NCBI GenBank assembly: GCA_944362695.1
Contig: CALVTQ010000016.1
Span: 1-35,118 of the forward strand
DNA from: an uncultured Clostridia bacterium
Lineage (GTDB): Bacteria; Bacillota; Clostridia; Christensenellales; Aristaeellaceae
Reading direction: 5' to 3'
Length of the DNA stretch: 35,118 bases
Shown: positions 15,016-22,750 of the stretch, one piece after another
Layout of the letters: each line of letters begins with the position of its first letter
Position numbering within the stretch: position 1 is the first letter of the stretch
Translations under genes and position numbers: made by a program
The notes under the pieces: model-generated
The model's database searches: none
Told to the model about the DNA's origin: nothing
What the model saw: only the letters and a program-made list of their open reading frames with translations

Positions 15016-15047
15016 AACACCCTCGCGAGTGGTCTCACGAAGGTGTT
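15016..15047 (-). terminator. tRNA-Thr terminator (first of four similar hairpins)
   Basis: On the minus strand AACACC/GGTGTT plus an inner TCGTGAG/CTCGCGA around ACCA give a stem of about 14 bp, followed by TTCTTTA. Copies recur at 14898-14929, 14780-14811 and, diverged but still paired, 14662-14694. Confidence 0.85.
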
Positions 15048-15053
15048 TTTGTG

Positions 15054-15129
<76 letters not shown>

Positions 15130-15144
15130 GCTGACAACGGGATT

Positions 15145-15173
15145 ATTATAGCAGAGGGCGGGGGATTTGGCAA
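15145..15173 (-). promoter_or_regulatory. tRNA-Thr promoter
   Basis: Minus-strand TTGCCA (15168-15173), 17 bp spacer, TATAAT (15145-15150), 15 bases upstream of the mature 5' end. Confidence 0.82.
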
Positions 15174-15288
15174 GCCCTTTTTTGAACTTTTTTGCAAAAA
15201 AGTTTCCGCACACAAAATGCGTGCGCGTCACAAAACGGGTGTGGAGGAAATAAATCAAATGTTCGCTTTTCTTTCTTTAGAAAAGCGC

Positions 15289-15317
15289 TTGAAAAACCGG
15301 TCGAAACGTGGTATTCT
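15289..15317 (+). promoter_or_regulatory. promoter of the Lrp-type regulator gene
   Basis: TTGAAA (15289-15294), 17 bp spacer ending TGG (extended -10), TATTCT (15312-15317). Confidence 0.68.
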
Positions 15318-15390
15318 CTTTGCGTTGTTAAGAAAGGCGAATCGCAGGGCCGTGCGCCGTGTGCGCCGCCCGAAAGGAAAGGTACATCCT

Positions 15391-15837
15391 ATGGATATGA
15401 TCGACCGCAAAATCCTCACCATCCTCCAGGAAAACGCGCGCACGCCGCTCAAGGTGATCGCCGAGCAGGTGTTTCTGTCCTCGCCCGCCGTCAGCGCGCG
15501 CATCGAGCGGCTGGAGGAGGCGGGGCTGATCACCGGCTATCAGGCGCAGATCTCCTATCAGGCGATGGGCTACCAGATCAAGGCGTTCATTAACCTCGAG
15601 GTCGAGCCGAGCCAGAAGCCGGAGTTTTACCCGTACATCGCATCCTGCCCGAACGTCATGGAGTGCAACTGCGTGACGGGCGATTACTCGATGCTCATCA
15701 AGGTGTGCTTCCGCACGACGCAGGAGCTGGATCAGTTCATCAACCAGCTCCACCGCTTCGGCCGCACGCGCACGCAGATCGTCTTCTCCACGTCGGTGGA
15801 GCATCGCGGCATCCCGGCGATGGCGGTCGAGGAATAA
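15391..15837 (+). CDS. Lrp/AsnC-family transcriptional regulator
   Basis: A 148-residue regulator of amino-acid-responsive type. The N-terminal helix-turn-helix starts MDMIDRKILTILQENARTPL and continues with LSSPAVSARIERLEEAGLI (about 30-48). The C-terminal RAM ligand-binding/oligomer domain is recognised by PNVMECNCVTGDYSMLIKV and the RTRTQIVFSTSVE end. The ligand cannot be told. The ATG at 15391 was chosen over a long upstream reading that runs through the tRNA-Thr gene and its promoter; GAAAGGAAAGG precedes it and a good promoter lies 75 bases upstream. It is monocistronic. Confidence 0.94.
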   Translation: MDMIDRKILTILQENARTPLKVIAEQVFLSSPAVSARIERLEEAGLITGYQAQISYQAMGYQIKAFINLEVEPSQKPEFYPYIASCPNVMECNCVTGDYSMLIKVCFRTTQELDQFINQLHRFGRTRTQIVFSTSVEHRGIPAMAVEE

Positions 15838-15859
15838 ATCCCCAAAATACAAAGAAAAA

Positions 15860-15881
15860 CGGCTGTGCACGCGCGCAGCCG
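15860..15881. terminator. bidirectional terminator, lrp-type gene / histidine kinase
   Basis: CGGCTG (15860-15865) and CAGCCG (15876-15881), followed by CTTTTG on plus and TTTTTC on minus, between converging genes. Confidence 0.8.
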
Positions 15882-15887
15882 CTTTTG

Positions 15888-17360
15888 TCATGTATGGGGG
15901 AATGTGAACGTGAATGTCGTGCCCGCGCCCGGCTCGCTGGTCACGCCGATGGTCACATCGTGCCTGCGCGCGATCTCCTGCACGATGGCCAGGCCGAGGC
16001 CCGTGCTCTGGCGCGAGGCGTCGCGTGTGTGGTGGAAGCGGTCGAATATGTGCGCGATTTCGCCCTCGGGGATGCCCTCGCCCTCGTCCTGCACGGTGAT
16101 GACCGGAGCGTCCGGGCTAAGCGCGATGCGGATGCGGTTGCCCGGCGGCGTGAACTTGACCGCGTTGTCCACCACGGCCAGCAGCATTTGCCGCAGACGC
16201 GCGTAGTCGCCGCGCAGCGTGTAACGGGCGGCCGGCTCCTCGCAGACGAGCATCACGCCCTTGCGCTCGCACAGCGCATGCGCGCTCATTGCCACGTCGC
16301 CCAGCAGATCGGAAAGCTCCACATCGCCCATGTCGAGCGAAAACTCGAGGTTTTGCAGCCGCGAGAGCTCGAGCAGGTCGGCGATCAGGCGCTGGAGCCA
16401 GCAGCTCTCGGCGATCATCTGCCTGTAGTACGCGCGCACGTTCTCCTCGCCGGTCACCACGCCGTCGGAGAGCGCCTCGAGCGACCCGCGGATGACGGTG
16501 ACGGGCGTGCGCAGCTCGTGGGACACGTTGGAAAAGAAGTTCTGCTGCTGTACGCGCAGCCGTTCGTCGCGGGCGCGGGCGTCCTCGAGCCGCTCGGCGA
16601 GCACGTCCATCGACGCGGCGAGCGAGCCGATTTCGTCGTTCTGCTCGATCTGCGTGCGCGTGGCGTAGTCGCCGCCGGCCAGCGCGAGAGCGACCTTCTG
16701 CAGGCAGCTGATCGGCTTGGTGAAGTAGCGCGTGAACAGCAGCGCCAGCAGCACGGCCAGCGCGAAGGAGATGGCCAGCGACGCGAGCAGGATGGCGGAG
16801 CTTGGCACCTGCGCATAGCCCAGCTCGCGCAGCGTCGATTCCAGCAGAACGACGCCGAGCACGCGGCTCTGCGCGTTCATGATCGGCGCGGCGGCGGTGA
16901 GGTGCGTGTCGCCGTCGATGCTCGCCTGAATCGTCGGGGTCTTGCCCATGAAGCCCAGCGCGATGGTCTGCTCGATATACGCGGCCAAAAGCGGGCGCTC
17001 GAGCTGCTGGACGACGCCGTCAAAATAGCCGGTGACGTTGTGGCGCACGTCCACGAGGTAGACGTTGCAGTTGGTCATCTGCTCGATGAGCGCCATGTAC
17101 GGGGCGATGTTGTCCTCGCTGACGATGAAGCGCGTCTCGTCGAGGCCGTCGTATTCGGCGGGGACGATCATCTCGGCGAGGTTCTGGCTGATGGCGTAGG
17201 CGTGGCGCTGCATGCTCTCGCTGTAATGGCCGATGGACTGGCGGCGCATCAGGCTGTTGTAGAGCAGGCCGACGGCGAGCGAGAAGACGATCAGCAGCAG
17301 CGAAAACAGCAGCATCAGCCGCGCCATGACCGGCAGATGCCGCCTGCGCGCGCGGCTCAC
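15888..17360 (-). CDS. sensor histidine kinase
   Basis: A 490-residue membrane kinase of a two-component system. It has a first membrane span at about 12-34, an extracytoplasmic sensor of about 150 residues, and a second span at about 187-210. A HAMP linker (from RYFTKPIS), the H-box FFSNVSHELRTP (His281), the N-box VVDNAVKF, the G-boxes DEGEGIPEGE and TGLGLAIV, and a complete catalytic domain follow. The sensor domain includes VYLVDVRHNVTGYF, a PAS/Cache-like look, with unknown ligand. It starts with GTG at 17360 overlapping the response regulator stop by four bases (GTGA), so the two are co-translated. By position it phosphorylates the upstream regulator and probably controls the neighbouring exported-protein genes. 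Confidence 0.94.
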   Translation of the reverse strand: MSRARRRHLPVMARLMLLFSLLLIVFSLAVGLLYNSLMRRQSIGHYSESMQRHAYAISQNLAEMIVPAEYDGLDETRFIVSEDNIAPYMALIEQMTNCNVYLVDVRHNVTGYFDGVVQQLERPLLAAYIEQTIALGFMGKTPTIQASIDGDTHLTAAAPIMNAQSRVLGVVLLESTLRELGYAQVPSSAILLASLAISFALAVLLALLFTRYFTKPISCLQKVALALAGGDYATRTQIEQNDEIGSLAASMDVLAERLEDARARDERLRVQQQNFFSNVSHELRTPVTVIRGSLEALSDGVVTGEENVRAYYRQMIAESCWLQRLIADLLELSRLQNLEFSLDMGDVELSDLLGDVAMSAHALCERKGVMLVCEEPAARYTLRGDYARLRQMLLAVVDNAVKFTPPGNRIRIALSPDAPVITVQDEGEGIPEGEIAHIFDRFHHTRDASRQSTGLGLAIVQEIARRHDVTIGVTSEPGAGTTFTFTFPHT

Positions 17361-18039
17361 GGGAGCGTCCTTTCGAACTTATAGCCGACGCCCCAGACCG
17401 TTGCGATGCTGAAGAAGTCGTGCGGATAGGCGTCCAGCTTCTGGCGCAGGCGCTTGATGTGCGAATCGACCGCGCGGTAATTGCCAACGTGGTCATAGCC
17501 CCAGACGAGCGTGAGCAGGTTATCGCGGGTGAAGACGCGGCCCGGCGACGCGGCGAGCGTGTAGAGCAGCTCGACCTCCTTGCGGGTGAGCGCGAGCTTA
17601 TGCCCGGCGAGCGAGACGGACAGCGACGGCAGATGGATGGACAGCGTGCCGATGACCAGCGTGTCGCCTGCGGCGTTGCTGGGCAGACGACGCAGCACGG
17701 TGCGGATGCGGGCCATGACCTCGCCGGGGGAGAAGGGCTTGACGATGTAGTCGTCCGCGCCGATGTCCAGGCCGAGGATGCGGTCGGCGTCCTCGTCGCG
17801 CGCGGTGACCATGAGGATCGGCACGGAGGACACGCGGCGGATGCGGCGGCAGATTTCCAGCCCGTCGATATCCGGCAGCATGATGTCCAGCAGGATGACC
17901 GACGGCTCGGCGGCGTCAAACAGCGAGAGCGCCTGCGCGCCCGTGTGCGCCGCGAGATACGGCCAGCCCTCGGCCTTGATGTACTGGGCGAGAATGCTGA
18001 CGATCTGCTCGTTGTCGTCGACGATGAGAATGGGTTCAT
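17357..18039 (-). CDS. OmpR/PhoB-family response regulator, apparent frameshift after start codon
   Basis: Receiver domain: LIVDDNEQIVSIL with phospho-acceptor Asp52 (ILLDIMLPDIDG), Thr/Ser in VTARD and Lys in VKPFSP. It is followed by a winged-helix C-terminus (LTRKEVELLYTLAA, YRAVDSHIKRLRQKL). The reading frame has no ATG, GTG or TTG near the expected start. The only start with a ribosome site (GGAGG, six bases) is ATG at 18039, which lies one base out of frame. The span is 683 bases, one short of 228 codons. A fourth C in the CCC at 18032-18034 would give MNPILIVDD. Either a sequence error, an inactivating indel, or slippage in this run explains it. The partner kinase overlaps at 17360. 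Confidence 0.85.
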
Positions 18040-18094
18040 GTGCTGCCTCCGCGTGCGTGTTTTCATTATATATAGGAAAGGAAGTTACGGCTTC

Positions 18095-18123
18095 ATTGTA
18101 TGGACTTTGCGCGGGAAAGTCAA
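18095..18123 (-). promoter_or_regulatory. promoter of the two-component operon
   Basis: Minus-strand TTGACT (18118-18123), 17 bp spacer, TACAAT (18095-18100), giving a leader of about 50 bases before ATG 18039. Confidence 0.7.
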
Positions 18124-18153
18124 AGGCTTGTGAAAAAATCTGCACAATGAACA

Positions 18154-18189
18154 AAAAGCCACACATTTGCCATAAACTGTATGTAGACT
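18154..18189 (+). promoter_or_regulatory. direct-repeat operator and promoter, copy 1
   Basis: GCCACAC (18158-18164) and GCCATAA (18169-18175) form a direct repeat with 11-bp spacing, the half-site geometry of OmpR/PhoB-type regulators. Six bases after the block comes TAGACT (18184-18189), a possible -10. The same 24-base block with two changes is found before the next exported-protein gene at 19092. Confidence 0.7.
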
Positions 18190-18246
18190 GGATGTGTGCG
18201 CGATTGTATGATATGATGAGACGACGAAACGAGCGGGAGGCATACG

Positions 18247-19056
18247 ATGAAGCGGATTTTGGCGGCAATGCTGCTGATGGCGATGATGATGGCGGCGGGC
18301 GCGGCGATGGGCGAAGGCGATTGGCCGGACGGCATCTACCGGGGCTTTTACTACGACGGCGGCATCGAGCAGATCGCCGTGCAGTTCGAGCTCAAGGACG
18401 GTCTGTTCGCGTCGATCGTGTATCGCGGCGTCAAGTACAAGGACGGCGACTACATGAGCGAGGACGCCAGCGACGCGCAGAAGGCGACGTATCGCCAGTA
18501 CCGCCAGCTTGCGGACTACCTGACCGGCAAGGGCGTGGACGCCATCGACGACCTGTATTCGCCGTATGACATCGTGGACGACGTGGACGCGGTCACGACG
18601 GCGACGATTCAGTCGAGCAAGCTGATTTCCGCGCTGTGAGACGGCCTCGTGCATCGTCCGTACAAGCTCGTGGACACGACGAAGCTGCCGGAGGCCGACC
18701 CCTACCCGGACGGCACATATCGCGGGGCCTACCGCGAGGACGGCGGCGAGCAGGTGGCGCTCGAGTTCACGCTGGAGGGCAACGCGATCACGGCGATTTC
18801 CTTCCGCACGCTGTAATACAAGGGCGAAGACTACCTGGCGGATGATGCCTCCGAGCCGGTCGCGGCGGTGGCCTCGCAGTTTCAGGCGCTGATCGACTAC
18901 CTCGTGGGCAAAGACATTTCGGCGGTCAACGACCTGTATCAGCCGGGCGGCATCGCGCCGGACGTGGACGGCTTCACGGGCGCGACGATCCGCGCGCCGA
19001 AGGTCATTTCGGCGATTTGGGACGGGCTGAACCGGCACGCCTTCCGAATAGATTGA
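18247..19056 (+). pseudogene. exported protein with two FMN_bind-like domains, interrupted by two stops
   Basis: One 270-codon frame with in-frame TGA (18637-18639) and TAA (18814-18816). Without them it reads as a signal peptide (MKRILAAMLLMAMMMAAGAAMG) and two homologous repeats: DGIYRGFYYDGG...DAVTTATIQSSKLISAL and DGTYRGAYREDGG...DGFTGATIRAPKVISAIWDG. The Thr in (S/T)GAT of such FMN_bind domains accepts FMN through a phosphoester bond. The TGA falls exactly where the second repeat has Trp, and the TAA where the first repeat has Lys, so both are simple nonsense changes. The first domain alone (18247-18639, 130 residues) could still be made as a secreted protein. ATG with GGGAGG upstream. 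It is divergent from the two-component operon and has its operator. Confidence 0.8.
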
Positions 19057-19091
19057 CGAGAAAAATTGACGTTATTTGAAAATATTTTGTC

Positions 19092-19127
19092 AAAAGCCAT
19101 ACATTTGACATAAACCTCCGATACAAT
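19092..19127 (+). promoter_or_regulatory. direct-repeat operator and promoter, copy 2
   Basis: GCCATAC (19096-19102) and GACATAA (19107-19113), 11 bp apart, then TACAAT (19122-19127) at the same six-base distance as in copy 1. There is no -35 hexamer at 17 bp, as expected for an activator-dependent promoter. Confidence 0.75.
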
Positions 19128-19182
19128 GGCCTCATCAGGCGGGGCGATGAACGTCCCGAAAAAACATATGGAGGTATATGCA

Positions 19183-19716
19183 ATGAAGAAGATTCTGTGT
19201 GCCGCTGTTGTGGCGGCGATGCTGCTGACCATGGCGACCGGCGCGCTGGCCGCGACCGGCCTGGGCTCCGTGACGACCGTCTCCCTGACCCCGGCGACCG
19301 CCGACAAGGCCGGCTCCGTGAGCGTGAACACGACCATGTGCGCCGTTTCTCTGGACGACGAGGGCAAGATCGTCTCCGTTTCCTTTGACGTTGTGCAGCC
19401 GAAGGCCGCCTTCGACGCGACCGGCGCCGCTTCCGGCGAGTTGAACGCTGCGCCGCAGACCAAGGTCGAGCTGGGCGACGCGTACGGCATGAAGCCGGCG
19501 ACGACCGTGGGCAAGGAGTGGTACGAGCAGGCCGCTGCGTTCGCGGACTGGTGCGTGGGCAAGACGGTTGACGAGGTGCTTGGCATGCCGACCCGCGACA
19601 AGGGCGACGGCCACCACACCTGCGTGCCGGACGACGTCGACCTGAAGACCAGCTGCACCATCGACGTGGGCGGCTTCTTCGAGGCGCTGACCAAGGCTGC
19701 GGCGAACGCGAAGTAA
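19183..19716 (+). CDS. exported protein of unknown function
   Basis: A 177-residue protein with a clear signal peptide, MKKILCAAVVAAMLLTMATG followed by ALA and a predicted cut before ATGLGS. There is no lipobox, so it is likely secreted or wall-associated. The mature part has VSVNTTMCAVSLDDEGKIV, a region GDAYGMKPATTVGKEWYEQA and CVGKTVDEVLGM. I recall similar small exported proteins in Clostridia near FMN_bind genes, with no function known. The ATG at 19183 was chosen from GGAGG eight bases upstream and the signal peptide. The leader carries operator copy 2, so it is probably controlled by the adjacent two-component system, in step with the FMN_bind gene upstream. Confidence 0.85.
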   Translation: MKKILCAAVVAAMLLTMATGALAATGLGSVTTVSLTPATADKAGSVSVNTTMCAVSLDDEGKIVSVSFDVVQPKAAFDATGAASGELNAAPQTKVELGDAYGMKPATTVGKEWYEQAAAFADWCVGKTVDEVLGMPTRDKGDGHHTCVPDDVDLKTSCTIDVGGFFEALTKAAANAK

Positions 19717-19751
19717 GGGTCGCGAGGCCTGCGCGTAAACGAAGCGTCTTT

Positions 19752-20007
19752 CGGCATCTTTTCCGCCCCGGCGTTGTTTCGCTCTGGTCGTCGTAGTCTT
19801 TGATGCACTCCCTGCGCGATCTTGCGCAATCTGACGGCATCTTTTCCGCTCCGGCGTCGTCTTACTCCGGTCAACGTAGCGCTGCTACGCCTCCCTCCGT
19901 GCGACTTAGCCGGAACGAAAAATCTGCTCGTCAGCTTCGCGCAATCTCACTTGTGAGTGCATCCCGCCTCCCTTCGCTCAACTTAGCCGGAACGAAAAAT
20001 CTGCTCG
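19752..20007. repeat. intergenic repeats between the exported-protein gene and argD
   Basis: In a gene-free stretch of about 550 bases, one 23-base repeat occurs at 19752-19774 and 19835-19857 (one mismatch), and a 27-base repeat occurs at 19904-19930 and 19981-20007. The second repeat, read on the other strand, resembles the first, so the pairs form imperfect inverted copies able to fold. No protein coding pattern is seen. It looks like a dispersed palindromic element. Confidence 0.6.
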
Positions 20008-20181
20008 AAATCCTGCTCCGTTTCCGCTTGTCCTCGCTCCGGGCGTCCTCTCGTGGGATGGCGTGGAGCGGGTGACGAATGGGCAAAATTGCCTCGGTGT
20101 TCATCTATTTTTCAATTCAGCGAAAGCATATTTTAAGCGAGCGGCCCGAAGGTTATCAAAGGGCGAACGGAAAGCCCTTTG

Positions 20182-20200
20182 GTGGGGTTTGGGGCAGAGC
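20182..20200 (+). repeat. 19-base repeat, inverted partner at 21668-21686
   Basis: A 19-base block GTGGGGTTTGGGGCAGAGC matches the reverse complement of 21668-21686 at 18 of 19 positions. The two copies flank argD about 1.5 kb apart in opposite orientation. Confidence 0.75.
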
Positions 20201-20217
20201 ACGAAGTTGTGGTGTGT

Positions 20218-20252
20218 AAAAAAATCCCTGTCGGCACGACACCGGCAGGGAT
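20218..20252 (-). terminator. argD terminator
   Basis: On the minus strand ATCCCTG (20246-20252) pairs with CAGGGAT (20224-20230), plus inner CGG/CCG, followed by a run of six or more T. Confidence 0.88.
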
Positions 20253-20267
20253 GATGTGTTTTATGGA

Positions 20268-21464
20268 TTACATGTCGGCCAGCGCAGTTTCCAGCGCCTC
20301 GACGAAAGCGTCCATTTCCTTCTCGCTGATGACCAGCGGCGGCGCGAGGCGCAGCACATTGCCCGCGGCGGTACCGGCGACAAAGCCCATGCCAAGCAGC
20401 TTGCGGGAGAGCGCACCGGCGGCGCAGGCGTCGGCGAGCTGGATGCCGATGAGCATGCCCATGCCGCGCACATCGACGATCTTGTCGCTCTTGACGGCGC
20501 GCAGCTTGCCCATCAGGTATTCGCCCTTGGTTTTCGCGACGGCGGAATAGTCGTTGTCGATCATATAGCGCATGACGGACAGAGACACGGCGCACGCGAG
20601 CGTGTTGCCGCCGAACGTGGAGCCGTGGTCGCCCACAGCGATGGCGGAGGCGACCTTTTCCGTCGCCAGAATCGCGCCGATGGGGAAGCCGCAGCCCAGG
20701 CCCTTGGCGCTGGTCATGATGTCGGGCGTCACGCCGTACTGCTCGCAGCAGTAGAGCGAGCCGGTGCGGCACACGCCGGTCTGCACCTCGTCGAAAATGA
20801 GAAGGATGCCCTGCTCGTCGCACAGCGCGCGCACGGCCTTGAGGTAATCGGGATCAGCCGGGGTCACGCCGCCCTCGCCCTGCATGGGCTCAAGCAGGAT
20901 CGCGGCGGTCTCCTCGTCCACGGCGGCTTTGAGCGCGTCGATGTCGTTATACGGCACCTGCGTCAGGCCCTGCGGCAGCAGCGGGCGATAGGGCGCCTGA
21001 TAGTAATCATGGCCGGTCGCGGCGACGGTCGCGATCGTGCGGCCGTGGAACGAGTGATCGGCGGAGATGATCTTATAGCGGCCCGAGCCCTGCTTATAGA
21101 AATACTTGCGGGCGAGCTTCATCGCGCCCTCGTTGGCCTCCGCGCCGGAATTGGAGAAGAACACGCGGTCGGCGAACGTATGCTTGCACAGCAGCGCGGC
21201 GAGCTCGGCCTGCGGGGCGACATAGTAGAGGTTGGACGTATGCAGCACGCCGGTCTTGGCCTGCGCGACGATAGCGTCGGTCACGGCGGGGTGGTTATAG
21301 CCCAGCGCATTGACGGCGATGCCCGCGAACAGGTCGGTATACGCCTTGCCGTCCTGATCGTAGAGCGTGCAGCCCTCGCCGCGCGTGAAGCACACGGGGC
21401 AGCGCTCGCCGAACACGCCGAGGAAATGCGCGCTGTCGAGGTCCTTGATCTGCTGGAGGTTCAT
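20268..21464 (-). CDS. argD: acetylornithine aminotransferase
   Basis: PLP enzyme converting N-acetylglutamate semialdehyde to N-acetylornithine in arginine synthesis. The 398-residue protein carries FSNSGAEANEGAMKLAR (PLP phosphate contact), the DEVQTGVCRTG segment with the cofactor aspartate, the Schiff-base lysine in TSAKGLGCGFPIGA, and GSTFGGNTLACAV. The ATG at 21464 was chosen (AAGGAG eight bases upstream) rather than the ORF start at 21518. It is the last gene of argB-argC-argD but is separated from argC by a 296-base stretch of hairpins and is flanked by inverted 19-base repeats, so it may have joined the operon late. A strong terminator follows. Confidence 0.94.
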   Translation of the reverse strand: MNLQQIKDLDSAHFLGVFGERCPVCFTRGEGCTLYDQDGKAYTDLFAGIAVNALGYNHPAVTDAIVAQAKTGVLHTSNLYYVAPQAELAALLCKHTFADRVFFSNSGAEANEGAMKLARKYFYKQGSGRYKIISADHSFHGRTIATVAATGHDYYQAPYRPLLPQGLTQVPYNDIDALKAAVDEETAAILLEPMQGEGGVTPADPDYLKAVRALCDEQGILLIFDEVQTGVCRTGSLYCCEQYGVTPDIMTSAKGLGCGFPIGAILATEKVASAIAVGDHGSTFGGNTLACAVSLSVMRYMIDNDYSAVAKTKGEYLMGKLRAVKSDKIVDVRGMGMLIGIQLADACAAGALSRKLLGMGFVAGTAAGNVLRLAPPLVISEKEMDAFVEALETALADM

Positions 21465-21496
21465 GGTCAGTCTCCTTCCTGTGATGATGCACAAGA

Positions 21497-21526
21497 GCCT
21501 TTCCTTACAGCGAGGCAAGGAAAGGC
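21497..21526. repeat. 10-bp stem hairpin in the argD leader
   Basis: GCCTTTCCTT (21497-21506) and AAGGAAAGGC (21517-21526) pair perfectly, 33 bases before the argD start. On the plus strand a run of six T follows nearby, so it would terminate plus-strand transcripts; on the minus strand it is a leader hairpin. Its role is unclear. Confidence 0.7.
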
Positions 21527-21638
21527 GTGGTTTTTTGGTTGATGGGGTGGTGGGAAGCGGTGGGGGGCGGGGCGGTATATGCGGCTTTGGCGGTTTGAAC
21601 CCGTCAGGTAACGCTGCGCTCCCTGACTACTTTTTTGG

Positions 21639-21727
21639 GGAAGGCTGCGCCTTTGGGGGACGTTGGGGCTTTGCCCCAAACCCCACAAGGGACGCCGTCC
21701 CTTGACCCTGCAAGGGCTTTGCCCTTG
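21639..21727. repeat. four hairpins with 24-bp spacing (REP-like)
   Basis: Centres lie at 21647, 21671, 21695 and 21719, each 24 bp apart. Examples: TTGGGGC/GCCCCAA (21663-21679), AAGGGAC/GTCCCTT (21687-21703) and CAAGGGC/GCCCTTG (21711-21727). All have 7-bp stems around 3-base loops with different stem sequences. An additional stem GTCAGG/CCTGAC lies at 21603-21627. No gene is present. Confidence 0.8.
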
Positions 21728-21760
21728 ACCCATCTTCGCTTCGCGCCTATATAAGAAACT

Positions 21761-22705
21761 TTACAGGCAGAGGCCGGTGGCTTCGTCCACGCCGATCATG
21801 ATATTCATCGACTGGATCGCCGCGCCGGACGCGCCCTTACCGAGGTTATCGAACTGCGCGCAGACCATCATGCGCTCGTCGTTGCCGGTGACGTAGATAT
21901 TCAGGCCGTCCCAGCCCGCGCAGGTATTGCTGGCGAGGAATCCGCCGATATCGCTCTGCGCGCTCAGCGGCATGACCTTCACCATCTTCTGGCCCGCATA
22001 AGCGTCGGCGTAGCACTCGTGCAGCTGCGCGAGCGTCTTGGTGGTCAGCATATCGGCCTCAAGCGGCACGCTCACGACCATACCGGCGTAGTAATCGGCG
22101 ACGATCGGCGCGAAGTTCGGCTTCTTGGTCAGGCCGCACACGGTCTGCATCTCCGGCAGATGCTTATGCACCTGCGTGAGGCCGTAGATGCGCGGGGAGC
22201 CGAGCTGCGTGTCGCGCTCCGCGTCCTGATACTGCGCGATCATCTTCTTGCCGCCGCCGGAGTAGCCGGTGAGCGAGAAGCAGGAGAGCGCCGCGTCCTT
22301 GCTGATGACGCCCGCCTTGACCAGCGGATAGACGAGCGACACGAAGCCCGTCGCGTGGCAGCCGGGGTTGGCGATGCGCTTGCCGGTCGCGATGGCCTGA
22401 CGCATTTCGGCGGAGAGCTCCGGGAAGCCGTATGCCCAGCCCGGCGCGGTGCGGTGCGCGGTCGAGGCGTCGATGATGCGGGTGTTGTCGTTGTCGATCA
22501 GCGTCACGGCCTCCTTCGCCGCGGCGTCGGGCAGGCACAGGAACGTGATATCGGAGGCGTTGATCAGGCGCTTACGCTCGTCCACGTCCTTGCGCAGCGC
22601 GGGGTCGATCGTCAGAATCTCGATGTCGTCGCGGGACTGGAACCTTTCAAAGATGCGCAGGCCGGTCGTGCCTTCCTGACCGTCGATGTAAATCTTGGGT
22701 TTCAT
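21761..22705 (-). CDS. argC: N-acetyl-gamma-glutamyl-phosphate reductase (short type)
   Basis: NADPH-dependent reductase making N-acetylglutamate semialdehyde, the third step of arginine synthesis. The 314 residues and the start PKIYIDGQEGTTGLRI fit the shorter ArgC class. The catalytic Cys is in NPGCHATG, and the later SLTGYSGGGKK and QVHKHLPEM stretches are conserved. The ATG has AAAGGAG upstream. It follows argB by 45 bases and feeds argD downstream. Confidence 0.95.
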   Translation of the reverse strand: MKPKIYIDGQEGTTGLRIFERFQSRDDIEILTIDPALRKDVDERKRLINASDITFLCLPDAAAKEAVTLIDNDNTRIIDASTAHRTAPGWAYGFPELSAEMRQAIATGKRIANPGCHATGFVSLVYPLVKAGVISKDAALSCFSLTGYSGGGKKMIAQYQDAERDTQLGSPRIYGLTQVHKHLPEMQTVCGLTKKPNFAPIVADYYAGMVVSVPLEADMLTTKTLAQLHECYADAYAGQKMVKVMPLSAQSDIGGFLASNTCAGWDGLNIYVTGNDERMMVCAQFDNLGKGASGAAIQSMNIMIGVDEATGLCL

Positions 22706-22750
22706 GCTTGCTCCTTTCGCCGCCGCGCGGGCGGCTCGTTCGGTTGATAT

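Larger units (their letters stand above)
14662..15047 (-). repeat. tandem array of tRNA-Thr-derived units, period 118 bp
   Basis: Downstream of tRNA-Thr, three further tRNA-length copies (14937-15012, 14819-14894, 14701-14776) follow in the same orientation with periods of 118, 118 and 117 bp. Each copy keeps the T-arm strand ACCAG, the TTC T-loop start, the acceptor end and TCCA, and each is followed by a terminator-like hairpin. The 5' halves no longer match the tRNA acceptor or D-arm, yet the copies share the same altered 5' half and a CTT-TTC-AAGG anticodon-loop-like stretch in the tRNA register. Hence the altered form was itself amplified. The copy furthest from the gene is the most diverged. 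Confidence 0.85.

Noticed and set aside
14662..15047. CRISPR array
   Set aside because: The units are 118 bp, similar over their whole length, tRNA-derived, and have no unique spacers or cas genes.
18637..18639. TGA read as Trp or selenocysteine
   Set aside because: TGA is used as an ordinary stop in other genes here, a second stop (TAA) lies in the same frame, and no selenocysteine insertion hairpin was noticed.
19717..20267. A protein gene in the intergenic repeats
   Set aside because: Frames are short, carry repeats, and have no ribosome site or codon pattern. It is best left as a repeat region.
21465..21540. T-box or riboswitch before argD
   Set aside because: Only a simple 10-bp hairpin is visible; no T-box sequence, anticodon-like specifier or other known aptamer core was found.
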